Positions 1-11,405 of a stretch of DNA of 64,000 bases are shown piece by piece (the first letter of the stretch is position 1; each line of letters starts with the position of its first letter). The DNA lies in NCBI GenBank assembly GCA_036874045.1, contig JAZBRI010000010.1:144001-208000 (forward strand). Direction: 5' to 3'. Made by a program: the position numbers and the translations under genes. The notes under the pieces were generated by a model. It saw only the letters and a program-made list of their open reading frames with translations, searched no databases and had not been told where the DNA came from. The stretch is from Cymodocea nodosa. Taxonomy: Eukaryota > Streptophyta > Magnoliopsida > Alismatales > Cymodoceaceae.

Positions 1-3000
1 CCCTTGGTAAAGCCCTCATAATTGTTAAGGTTGTCATGTCAAGCACAACACGTGTTCCCGATGCTAGCTTGTCTTTGTCAACTTTACTTCGGCAACCAAC
101 AACATACCTTGGTCCACTACTTGCTTTAACAATCACTGTAAGATTAAGAAATTGGTGAGACAACCACATGTGCCACTGAAAAATAGGTGAATATACTGAC
201 AAGTAGAAAGTGGGAAGACAATTTTTTATTTATAGAAACAAGACTATCCAATTGTTTCGAAATAGAAGAAAATTGTTTACATCTTTCATTGTCAAGTGGT
301 CGAAGCACCTCTCCAATGATCTGTCCAACACTTTGTAGTGACTTCAAGTCATCTTCAGTTTTGTTGAAATCCTTTTTTGAGGAACGCAGACTTTCTCTAG
401 CTGATTTTTCAAACGAATTTCTTCTTTAATCAAGTTGAAAAATACACAAACACATCAACAATTATAATATATTTACAGCTATAAATTACACTGATATAAT
501 ATCACATGGAAATGGGCAAATTAATTATCCACACTTAGGTTTGAAGCCATACAATTTATTTGGCATGGTAGCTTAGTGTTGGGTCATGATGTATTCTATG
601 TCTGGTTGCTACAGTGTTTAAGTGTTATATAAATCAAATTATTTACATGCTTGGAAGTGGGTGAGCACAATTTTATCCACAAATGCCTTTTATAGTTCTT
701 TGATTTGATAAGTTCCTTTTATAGTTCTTTGATTTGATAAGTATTTTGGATTCGACATGAAGCAATCACAATTGGAAGAAACTGAGGAATCTTGCAGCTA
801 CTGCTTGGCAGAGTAAGGTATCTACAGCTACAACTTTAAAAACACAATACCCATCACATACAACAAATCCAATTGGCTGGCATCATAGAATCCTGCTTCT
901 AGTTGATCCAGAGAGCTAAAGATATAGATAATTAACAGGAACAACAAGGTTGTTGAACATTTCTGATGCAACTCCACTTTGTGAGCTTGAGCTGAACCCA
1001 AATATGGCAAGAACAAAGGTAGACGAAGAGCATGAGAGAAAAGACAGAATTCTCTCATTAGCTTATGAACAGTGTACAATACATATAAATAGCCATAGAT
1101 CTCTAACAACCATTACAAGAGATGAGATTGTGGCATTACAAACTTACTAGCGAATTCTCTCATTAGCTTATGAACAGTGTACAATACATATAAATAGCCA
1201 TAGATCTCTAACAACCATTACAAGAGATGAGATTGTGGCATTACAAACTTACTAGTGATGTCAACCACCCTCATACTGAGCAGGATCACTCATGCTTAGT
1301 TTGGACTTAAGAAAAGCAAGCTGCCAAGGATGAAAACCTTTAGTGAAGATGTCAGCAGTTTGATTAGAGGCTGATGCAGCTCACGAAGTAAGGATTGGAT
1401 CCAAACTAGCTCAACAATACCAGCAATGATATACTGGCATTCTTCTTTAGTAGAGCTATGTAACACAACACTTTACATCTTGAAATACCACAAGATTGGG
1501 TTGGAGCCAAGAAAAACATAGTAACCTTGTGTGGAATGTCTGTCAGATGAGCAACCTACCCAATCCACGTTGTAAAACCCCAAGAGTGTAGAAGATCCAC
1601 CAGAGAACAAAAAACTCACCTAGCTTGTGCCACATAAATTTCTGAGAAGGTTTTTAAGTGAATAAAGATGAATATTTGTCAAGTATTGTAAAAATTGACA
1701 TGCCTGATTAACATAAGGATATATCTAGGCACATTAATGTTATGTCTTGAAGAGCACCAACGATACCCTAATAGAGTGATGGGTCATTGAGCATGGTGCC
1801 CTCTACCTTTGAAATTTTCTTGATAACTGTTGGGAAGTGAACAAACTTATTGGTAGTCAAGCCTATACACTCAAGAAGATCAGAGATGTACCTAGATTGA
1901 GACATCTGTAGGCTTTCATTTCTATGAGAAGGTGATACCCAAAAAATATGATAATGTTCCAACGTTTTTCATATGAAAGTGGTATTCAAAGTGTTAATAA
2001 GCTACTCAATAAAGATATAAAAACTTCCAATTATGATGATGTCATCTACATAAACAAATAGATACACCAACTTGCCATCATGATTATAGATGAAGAGTAA
2101 TGAATCTAATACTAAAGCAAAAAAGCCAAGATCAAGTAGTTTATTGGAAAATTTCATGCAGCAAGATTGCAAGTCCATAGCAAGGTTTCAAACATCAGTA
2201 TCATATTGAGGATAAAGTACCCAAAAAAAAAGAAATGTATCAAGGATTGAATTGGTGGAAACATAATACTTCTGTGAAAATAGACAAAAACCACAAGTTT
2301 CAACTTGGAACTTAGGAAAAAGATAAAACAAACCATGATAAACATATAAAAACACCTAAATAAATTTCCTAGGCAATTATCACATATATAATGTTAATTA
2401 CATAGAGATATAGGGCATGTTACAATTTAGGTTACATTTCCCTACAATCCAAGTTATATTATAATACAATCCAAATTACAATTCAATACAATTTAGGTTA
2501 TATTTCAATACAAACCAAGTTATATTTCAATATAATTCAAAGTTATATTTCTCTATGATCCAAGTCACATTTTAATACAATCCAAGTTGTATTGAAATGC
2601 AACCTAAATTGCATTAAATTGTAACTTGAGTTGTATTAAAATGTAATAAGGATTATATTTAAATGTAAACTAGATCACATTAAATTGTAACTTGAATTGT
2701 ATTAAAATGTAACTTAGATTCTAGAGAAATGTAACTTAGATAGTATTGAACTGTAACCTAGATCATAATGAACTGTAACTTAGGTTGTATTAAAATATAG
2801 CTTGGATTGTAAAGAAATGTAACCTAAATTGTATTAAAATGTAACCTAAATTGTATTAAACTATAACCTATATTGTATTAAAATATAACCTAGATTGTAA
2901 AAAAATGTAACCTAAATTGTATTGAAATGTAATTTAGATTATAATGAACTTTAACCAAGATTATATTAAAATATAACTTAGATTCTAGAGAAATGTAACA

Positions 3001-6000
3001 TGGATCGTATTCAGTTATAACCTAAGTTGTATTAAAATGTAACCTAAATTGTAGAGAAATATAACTTGATTTGTATTGAAATGTAATCTAAATCGTATTA
3101 AAATGTAACCTAGATTGTATTGAAATGTAATCTAAATTGTGTTAAAATATAACCTAGATTGTATTGAAATGTTACATAAATTCTATGGAAATATAACTGG
3201 AACGGTATTAAACAGTAACATAGATTGCATTAAAATATAACCTCGATTGTAGAGAAATGTAACCTAAATCATATTGAAATGTAGCCTAGATCATATTAAA
3301 TGGTGACCTAGCTTGTATTAAAATTTAACCTGGATTCTAGAGAAATGTAACTTGAATTGTATTGAAATGTAATCTAAATTGTATTAAACTATAACTTGGG
3401 TTGTATTAAAATGAAACCTAAATTGTAGAGAAATGTAATTTGAATTATATTGAAATGTAACCTGAATTATATTAAAATATAACCTAGAACGTAGAGAAAT
3501 ATAACTTGAATTGTATTGAAATATAACCTAAATCATACTAAACCATAACTTCACTTGTATTGAAATGTAACTTGAATTAAATTGAATTGTCACCTAGATT
3601 ATATTAAAATGTAACCTAAATTGTATTAAAAGGTAACTTTGATTTATTGAAATATAACTTAAATTATACTAAAATATAACCTATATCTAAAAACCTACAA
3701 TTGGAAATAGTCCCACGTGATTTAAGTGCAATATTGAACCTAGTCTTATATTAAACTATAACTTGGATTGTACTAAAAATGTAACCTAAGTTTATATGTC
3801 AATTTGTATTAAATTGCAACCTAAATTGAAATGAAATGTAAGCTATATTGGAGATGTTGCTCATCTGACCATCTTCAAGTGTAAAAAAGCTCCAAATCAA
3901 TTGATTAGGAAAATTCATGTGAATTTTGTCGAATTTGGCCAAATCCAATCCTTGAATCCATGGTTCATAGATCATCTTTAGCATCCAACAAGCATGAGAT
4001 GGCCTAGACAAATCTTCATAGTCTTACAAGTGAGACATATACACCTTTTCATCCAACGTCCCATGGAGGAAATTATTCTCATATACACCTTTTCATTCAA
4101 GACCAATTTTGAGAAACAACAATCAACAAAGCACCACATATGATCATAACAAGGGTTTCAAGAAAATTCACTCTCAACTATTGAAGAAAGACCTACACTA
4201 CAAATCACACTTTGTACTTGTTGAGAGATCAATATTGATTGTATTTTATGTGATATATTGGAGTGATTTCTAGAAACCTCTGTATTTTGTACATTTGTGC
4301 CATGTTAGCATTCTATTGTAACAAAGTCTATAACCTTGTCATCATAAATATGGCAACCCACTAGGAGGATCTATATTGTGTCCCAAATTCTTTTATTATC
4401 TTTCTTCACATGGTACCAGATTAGGTAGTCAAGGCTCCATTTGCTACCTTCCATCCATGTTCTTCATGTCATCAAAAGTCATTAACATCAACAATTTCTC
4501 CAAGTCTACCCTTTCCACCACCTTCGATATATCCACTCTCTTCCATACACCCATGAACTAAGATACTTATCATTGCTGGGAACATCAATTGTACAATCTT
4601 TTCAAGCTTCACAATCTTCTCCACGTCATTTTTGACAAGTCACCCACAACCACTCTACCCAATGGTATGGCATCCAACTTTTAGCAAATGGGAGAAGACT
4701 GGCCAACTTGTACTTAATTGGATTATGGCCCCTACATCCACGTCTATTCAATCTATATTTACAAACTACAACATTTCAAACAAAGTGTGGATGACTTTCA
4801 AGCATTGTATGTGCTTGTCATCTAAAATACACATTTGATCACTATGTAAGAAGGTCTGAAGCTTCATGAAGAGCCTTGACATCAACATGCTCTATTATCT
4901 TCATCAAGCTAAAATCCATGACAACACCCTCCTTGTTGACAGGGTGTCTACTACTGATGTAGAACTTGTAGACTATGTTCTTGATGGTTTAAGAGCTTAG
5001 TACAAAGAACTCAAAATAAGTATTCTTACTCAACCGTCACTAATCTTCAATGTTTTGCATGACCTTGCCATTCAAGAAGACTTGTAAACAAGCCCAACAC
5101 CACCACCACTATTGTTCTCACTCTTGCTACCACCACCATGGATGCTATCGTTAACAACCAAAACACCACCAACTCCACCACTTCTCCATGACCTAACCCA
5201 TCTAACTATTCTTGAGGGAGAGGCTGCAGTAGCAATAAGGACCACAATTGTGTCCATGAAGTAAACAACAACTGCATCCCCTTCTTTCTTGAAAGAGCCT
5301 ATTATCCAAGCTATGCACTTCCACCCACCAAGCATCCTCCCTATCCACCCACCCAAACCTCTATCAATGACAATACCATCTGCCAGATATGCAACAGGGC
5401 CAACTGTATCCAGATCAGAAAAACTATGCTTATTCAGCTGACACTATTTCTGACTATTTGGCTAAAGATTGTAACGCAACATGGTACCTTCATAGTGAAG
5501 CTACATACCATCGCTATCCACCCTATCCAATATTTAATCATGTACAGATACAAGAGCTATATAGGTTGAAAATGGTGCTATCCTACCAATAAGATATTTT
5601 GGTTTAGCCTCTATACATACACCTCAAGGGAATTTTTCTCTAGCAAATGCACTATATATCCCTATGATTAAAAAGAACGTTCTCTCTGTACAATATTTTT
5701 CTCTAGATAATCTAATGAAGAAATTGTCTTAATGCTAATCTAGTGGTGGTATGTTGTTGGAGAATATGTTCAAAAAGATCTTTCCACAACAAGAAATTAG
5801 CGCCATCAAGCTTGATTGGAGTCAAGGTTGCCATGTTCATGACCACAAGTGCTGAACCAATAGCTAAGACTTGACTATCGGAGACATTTCTAGTCACCAT
5901 TTCGCCCGAGGTAGATGTGGCTACCATGATGATTGCAAACAAGCTTCAATATCAAAAAAAATGTAGAGATGCTTACAAGGCTCTGATACTATGTGAGCTG

Positions 6001-6815
6001 AAGTTGAACCCAAACATAGTAAGAACGAAGAAGAGTGTAAGAGAGAAAAAGCAGTTCTCTCGTAATCTTATGAACAGTGTACATACAGCACATATAAATA
6101 GCCATTGACCTCTAACAATCATTACAAGAGATGAGATCGCGGCCATCAAATTATAACAATCTTACTAACAATCTTAAAAGAAGTAATACATCTATCACGC
6201 TCTTTCATAACAGAAAAGCAACAGAAACGACAAGGTTGTTCAGGCATAGAAGAAAACATAATCCTGCGCCCCGAAGTAGTCATTTAGCTTAATAAACACA
6301 GGATCTGCTGAAAGAAAAAGAAAAAAACTTGCGTTGTTTTTTATGAAAAGAAAGCTCAAAATTGCGCTATTTAATCCAAAAGCAGATGCGGGATCATTCT
6401 CAAAATCTACTAAAGAAACCATTCCATTTATGGAAAAAATATGGAACACAGGACTGGAGCACGGCAAATACACGGTTGCGATTTCTGAGCGGGCAAAGGC
6501 ACTGCTACGCTAAAAATTAAACATTTACAATGGAAGCACGCATATACTCAACAATAAACCCTAGACAAGCAATGGAATCTGATAACAAAGCAAGGATGAC
6601 GGAAGGACTCGCAGGAGCAGAAATGGATGACGATAACGGAAGGAGGAATTTCGATATGTTAGTAGAACAGAGGAGGTAGGCGAAGGAGAAGGAGAAATCG
6701 TACATGTGCGAACTCTGGACTCCAGCTCCTTATACTGAAGGAGCTTCTTTCTGTAGTCGGCAGCAACGGTGCGGCGGCGGGCGGCTTCTTCTCCCCCTTC
6801 GGCTACGTCAGTCAT
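1..6815 (-). CDS. RPT4: RPT4, 26S proteasome regulatory ATPase subunit 10B, 5' part only
   Basis: RPT4 is one of six AAA-ATPases in the base ring of the 26S proteasome, which unfolds ubiquitinated proteins in cytosol and nucleus. Three exons can be read on the minus strand: 6815-6704 (start context AAGATGA; the protein begins [15 protein letters not shown]), 400-281 ([15 protein letters not shown], then [11 protein letters not shown]) and 135 to the window edge ([17 protein letters not shown], then [14 protein letters not shown]). Splice sites are GT-AG and the phases join: codon 38 is split between exons 1 and 2, and the Leu of ERLIV between exons 2 and 3. About 122 residues are visible, covering the N-terminal coiled coil and OB-fold; the AAA module lies beyond position 1. 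The family is close to 400 residues long. Intron 1 is 6.3 kb because of Copia insertions. Identification is by recalled family sequence and is very strong. Confidence 0.93.
686..742. repeat. 29-base tandem repeat, two copies
   Basis: The unit ccttttatagttctttgatt plus gataagt occurs at 686-714 and again at 715-742, in RPT4 intron 1 outside the Copia element. Confidence 0.85.
1047..1255. repeat. Perfect 104-base tandem duplication inside the 3' LTR
   Basis: Positions 1047-1150 and 1152-1255 are the same 104 bases (both start gaattctctcattagctt), with a period of 105. I saw no mismatch when comparing them by eye. The 5' LTR near 6040-6165 carries this segment only once, so the duplication arose after insertion or is an assembly artefact. 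Confidence 0.93.
2417..3850. repeat. Degenerate 22-base repeat array with an orientation switch
   Basis: About 1.4 kb built from roughly 60 degenerate copies of a ~22-base unit of the form TGTAACCTAAATTGTATTRA. From about 2417 to 2590 the units are in the reverse orientation (AATACAATTTAGGTTACATT). From about 2594 to 3850 they are in the forward orientation, giving a short and a long inverted arm. Foldback elements and the subterminal regions of CACTA or Mutator transposons are built this way, but I could not define terminal sequences or a target duplication. It lies within the disrupted middle of the intronic Copia. Confidence 0.75.
3851..4218. other. Unassigned repeat-derived sequence
   Basis: This stretch sits between the 22-base array and the LTR of the inner Copia. 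It contains a near-repeat of tatacaccttttcat at about 4040 and 4083. No open frame I recognise; it may be displaced retrotransposon sequence. Confidence 0.3.
4219..5730 (+). mobile_element. Second Copia fragment, 5' LTR to protease region, nested in the first
   Basis: A 192-base 5' LTR runs 4219-4410 (TGTTGAGAGATC...TTCTTCACA). It is followed directly by a primer-binding site, TGGTACCAGAT, at 4411. Gag-like sequence follows (near 4930-5080: [24 protein letters not shown]), then a gag tail near 5400, then the protease-distal segment near 5630-5720 ([16 protein letters not shown]). It is oriented opposite to the surrounding Copia and ends where that element's gag begins. It is broken, and only its 5' part is present. 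Confidence 0.7.
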
Positions 6816-6973
6816 CTTACCTTTTTGCGTTGGGCAACAGCTCCGCAATCGTCGATCGACGCCCCCTCCTCCGGTCCTCCTGCCACCGCTTCTTCTCGGC
6901 GTTGGTTTGGGGAAGAAGCAAAGCAAAAAAGAAGGAAAAAAAAAAAAAAGGATTAATCCTACGTGGAAGGAAC

Positions 6974-6981
6974 TTTATAAA
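6974..6981 (-). promoter_or_regulatory. Probable TATA box of RPT4
   Basis: On the minus strand the segment reads TTATAAAG, about 160 bases upstream of the RPT4 start codon, which suits a short 5' leader. An ACGT core (CCACGTA on the minus strand) sits about 10 bases further upstream, and a purine-rich tract follows in the leader. This is assigned by pattern only. Confidence 0.4.
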
Positions 6982-7009
6982 GCTTTGTTTTCTACAATAA
7001 TTTTTTAAA

Positions 7010-8120
7010 AAAAATTATTAATAATATTACGCATTTTTATGATTTAGATCAATATTTTGTATTACAATCTAAATATATATATATCATTAGAGTAACCCAA
7101 CCCAAAAGGAAAGGTACAGCTTAATATCCAATATATTTTTTTCATCGTAAAAGTCGAAATTGATAAAATCAATCTTCCGTTTTACCCAAAGCCATCCCTC
7201 CTCACATTCCTTAAAAAGTCATTTTTCTCTTGATTTGTGTGATTACCGTGTAATGTCATTAGTTGAGGTGAAAATACATACTTATTAAATTGTAAGTATC
7301 CTTTTTTTTGTCTAAATAAAATTATTCCTTAATTATTGAAATTTCATGGTAAAATTACAGTTGATTATTTGCATTTCATTTTAGCATGATTTAAGTTAGA
7401 AAAGGCAATTATACATATTGGTTGTACTAATAAATAAGTTATTTTACCTTGAGAATTTCAGACATGCATGCACGTGAAAGGCATGTTGTGAAAGCATGTA
7501 GTGCATTTTTTAATAATTATAGAATAACCATATTATGTATATAATTATTATGATGTGATGTAATTGACTTTTCAATTCAGTCATAAAGCATAAGTATGAA
7601 TATAAAGATAACTTGCTTAATTGGCTATGAGCTTTGTCACAAAATATAAGTGTCACTTCCAAGATGGTGTGATTAGTTGACTCTTGAAACCATACTATAC
7701 GGAATTAACTATAGTTATAACTAGAAATTATAATTAACATAAAATTTAGTTGACTAGATGGTGTTCTTTCTTGCACATAACATGTATGTTTATGTTGTTA
7801 TGTTCGCATTATGTTAAATTATTGTTGGTACCTTTTCATAGCATGTCATATGTATTAACTGTTTTTTTTGCAAAAAATTAAATAATTGTTAATTTGTAAC
7901 TTACCTTATTGTGGTTATTTTTTTTAGTCTTGAAGAGTGACGCAAGCCAGAGTGTGTTGAAAGGAACGCTATAGATAATTCTACCTCAGGTAGACAGACG
8001 TATGTGAAATGTGCATTGGGATTTTATAATATGGATTTTCAAATACAATGATTAATTAATAACCACTCAGCGTACGATTACACATTTGCTGCAGCACTAA
8101 GATTCTCCAATGAAGCGTAA
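7010..8120. other. Intergenic, AT-rich
   Basis: This holds the upstream region of RPT4 and the downstream flank of GRXS14. I see short poly-T tracts and an (AT) run near 7074-7083, but no gene, RNA or clear transposon. Confidence 0.5.
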
Positions 8121-8169
8121 GCCTCAGCGAGCAGGGGGGAAAAAATTCTTCTTTGTTGCTCCAACCTCA

Positions 8170-10266
8170 TTAAGAGCATATTGCCCTTTCCAGCGCCTCC
8201 TGCAACTCTCCGCTCTTGTATGCTTCTGCTTGAGGTTTATGTAGACATCAAGATGCGAACGCAACAATGAAAAATTAGAAAATACAGAAATACAATTAAC
8301 CAGAATCAATGTTGGTAACAGTAAGTGATATGCCAGGGTTTTCAGATGCAGTACAAGGGGCAATGATCCTGCCTTTTTTAACATCGAACATTATCAAAAA
8401 GGAGCCTCTACAGCTTAACACATTGAGGATATTCAGTTGGTAATGATGAAATATGCATCGATTCTGTGTATTCATCATCCAATTTAGATATGTTCGATAT
8501 CCTGTCAAGGATTAAGCTTATCAAGATGCTTGACAACATCCATAGGTTGAAGGACTCTCCACCACTCAACTCTCAGGGTAGTAAATGCTGCTTATCAATT
8601 TTGGTAAATAGCATAAAACAGAAGGAAAAAAAAATTCAAATGTTCATGGCAGTTCAATCGGGTTAAGAGACAATTGCTTGCATTTTTTTAAAAATAAAGA
8701 GACCCAAATTCAGGCTAAATCTGTGGTTAGTAGTTCCTCTAAACAAGGCTTAAGGACATCATTTTAGCTCTACATCCATTTTGATGAACGATTCTCTGTT
8801 CAATTGGTAAAATAATTGAAAACAGTGCTCTAAAGTCTATAAAATGACTATCCTAATGGAAGATATTTTATCCCACTTTTGATGTACTCCTCTCTTGGTT
8901 TTTCCTAAGGGTGATATGCACAACTAAATCTACTAAAACAGACAAGCCAAATGGCGGAAAGCTAATTAGCCAAAACTTCAAAAGTGGCTGTTGGCATTAA
9001 AAGTTTTTTCAAGAATAAAGTGCAAGTAAATAGGAGGAATAAATTACCTACAGTGATGTCACATCCACCAAAGAACTCGCCATCAATGTAGAGTTGAGGG
9101 AAGGTTGGCCAGTTGGAATACTCCTTCAAGCCCTGGCGCAGCAGCTCATTCTCCAATATGTCAAGTGTCTCAAATGGCACATTGAGAGATTTGAGGATCT
9201 GGACAACTGTGTTTGAGAAGCCACACTGAGGGAAATCCTTGTTACCCTTCATGAAGAGAACCACCTTGTTTGAGGTGATGACCTTGTCTATTGTAGTTCT
9301 CAGCTGTGGGCTCATTGCTTGAAAGAGCCAAACATGGTAACAAAAGAGTCAAACACTAGCCAAAGATGCAGAATGAAAGATAGACTATATTTCCTTTTTT
9401 GATAATGGCAGCAATTTTTATGTTCACTAGAATTTAAACCTTCGTGTGAACCATAATTGCCCTTGACTAATTACGTTATTACAATTGATTATGAAAGATA
9501 GACTACTTGCTAGTCAAAAGACAGATACTGTGACAAATCAGACAGCATAATAAGTATGATGAATGACCACTGCTAATACCGTCGTTAGCCAGAGGACGGA
9601 TGCAGTCATTTTGTAACAAACACTTCCCAGCACACACTGGCCTTCTCAACTCTGGTCGGTGATAAGTATCTGACTACCAAAACTAATTTGTCTCTCTCAA
9701 ATACAACGGTAGAAAGGGACGGAAACATTATTACTTGTTAAAAGATGAACAAATTATATCTATATTGCCGGGGTGGAATTCGTTATATTTGTAAAGCAAT
9801 TTTTGTTTAGAATTAAATCCGTTGCCCATAGCTTACACAATCATCATATAACAAAAAAAAAAAAGAGGCAACAATAACTTGAGGAAGGTAGTGAATACAT
9901 AAATCAATCAGAGAAATGATCGTATAGATAGAGAAGGAACATATGATCTTTAATTTTTTGAATAAGTAAAAAATAAATAAGGCATCGAGGATGTGATCGA
10001 CTACCAGAGAAGCATCGGACGGACGAGGAAGAGCGGGAATGGACCGGTGAGCGTGAATCGCTTGGAAAAGGGGGACGGAGCAAGGGAGACGAAGGGGTAG
10101 CAGCGGCAGCCTTGAATCCGAGAAGCGGAGGAGAAAGAGAGGTGGATCTCCGCATAGAAAAAGCAAGGGAGGGGGACTTGTGCAATGAAGACGAGAGATT
10201 TTGGTTCTGGCGGACGAAGGAAGGAATCGCGCAACTGGAAGATACGGTGGCGGACGCCATGGCCAT
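8170..10266 (-). CDS. GRXS14: Plastid CGFS-type monothiol glutaredoxin (GRXS14-like)
   Basis: Plastid monothiol glutaredoxins bind a glutathione-ligated [2Fe-2S] cluster and act in Fe-S cluster transfer and redox control. Exons are 10266-10005, 9317-9048 and 8225-8170, all GT-AG, totalling 195 residues. Residues 1 to about 85 are a Ser/Arg-rich, acid-poor plastid transit peptide. The mature part starts near SAMSPQLRTTIDK. The active site CGFS is at 119-122, preceded by the family lysine in LFMKG. It continues with WPTFPQLYIDGEFFGGCDI, the glutathione-binding TFP and GGCD segments, and ends EAYKSGELQEALERAICS. The length fits the family (about 170-200). Two in-frame start codons lie two codons apart; the upstream one (MAMASATV) is chosen. 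Exon 1 is more GC-rich than the rest. Target organelle is inferred from the N-terminus and homology. Confidence 0.93.
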
Positions 10267-10429
10267 CTCTCCCGTCGCTCCGCCGGCGACCGAAGGAAAC
10301 AGGGAAGGCGAAATGGAAAGATACAAACGTGTGACTGCCGTCGTCCACCGTTACCTTTTCTTGTAAAATTTGTACAGGCAAGATATTTTTCTGCTAAGAT
10401 TCGAAAGATACGATTCAACTATTAGATAA

Positions 10430-11400
10430 TTATAAATATATTAAAAGAAATTTAATGATTAAATAAATATTATAAGAGAGAGAAAGGATGATCATGATGA
10501 AAAAATAATTCATTTCAACCGTTGATGGTTAGTGTCTACTTAAATAAATGTAAATATTTACATTTCCCATGTTTTTAATATATTACAAATTTTTTCCTTA
10601 AATTATTAAATAAAATAAGATTACTTTCACCGTAATCACTTACAACATTTATTATTATTATTATTGAAATCAAAAAATATCATATCAAAATTTTGAGAGA
10701 TTTACAAGAGAAATAAAACATAATTCAAAGTGAAAAGACAATACACATTTATACAATTCACAATAAAACACAAAAAAGATGTACCATCAAGAATAACAAG
10801 ATGAGATGTGTTCATATGATTTACAACGAAAGTAAAGACACGATTGGGAGTGATAAATCAAAAAATGTTTTTATAATTCACAAGAGAAATGAATAAGATG
10901 CGACTAAAAGTGCGAAGATAAAATATATTTACGTGATTCATGAAAGAAATAAATTACGATTAAAAATAATGAGATAGAATTGACCTACCCACTTCACAAA
11001 GAAAAAGAGACACGATTAAGAGTGATGGAAAACAACGACTATGATATTTCCTTTCATCTCATTTGATCTTTTCTCCCATCCGAAAAAAGATGTCGTTTCA
11101 AAGCATCTCTTCTAAAGTCAAAAATTGAGACACAACTATCATTTCTTTCGAGTGTGCTGCAAGAGTAAACTGCTGCCTTATTTCAGTTCATTTCAGTAAT
11201 CGCAAGTTTTTCAACGAATATCTCGTCACAACAACAATTACTACGCTATCCAATTCTGTAACAAGTGGTGGAAGTAAATGAAAGACAAAAGGGACAGAAG
11301 CCAATTTGGTCGCCAAAAGGAGGTGATCTTCAACTTTATTTCCTTGCTTTCCTCAATTCAGGGTCCCTGAAGACGAGAAAGAAAGAATTATGTTTACAAT
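10430..11400. other. Intergenic, AT-rich
   Basis: Upstream of GRXS14 and downstream of HP30. From about 10700 to 11040 there is a loose repetition of an (acaagagaaataaa)-like phrase (near 10705, 10880, 10945), suggesting a decayed tandem repeat. No coding potential seen. Confidence 0.4.
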
Positions 11401-11405
11401 AAATG

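Larger units (their letters stand above)
980..6170 (-). mobile_element. Composite Copia LTR retrotransposon in RPT4 intron 1, broken
   Basis: A minus-strand Copia element. Its 5' LTR is about 5992-6170. A primer-binding site matching the initiator-Met tRNA type (TAGTATCAGAGCC on the minus strand) is at 5991-5979. The start of gag ([16 protein letters not shown]) follows down to about 5740. Reverse transcriptase with a YVDDIIIIG box lies near 2030-2130, further RT sequence ([11 protein letters not shown]) near 1880, and the 3' LTR at about 980-1257. The LTRs begin and end TG...CA-like and are roughly 175 bases long before an internal duplication in the 3' copy. The interior is taken up by a second, oppositely oriented Copia and a repeat array. 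The element has many breaks and is clearly not intact. No convincing target duplication is visible. Confidence 0.8.

Noticed and set aside
2417-3850. CRISPR-like array
   Set aside because: The units are directly adjacent, degenerate and flip orientation, without unique spacers, and the DNA is plant nuclear.
9813-10425. Several overlapping frames around GRXS14 exon 1
   Set aside because: Only the frame starting MAMASATV splices in phase to the CGFS exon; the others are shadows.
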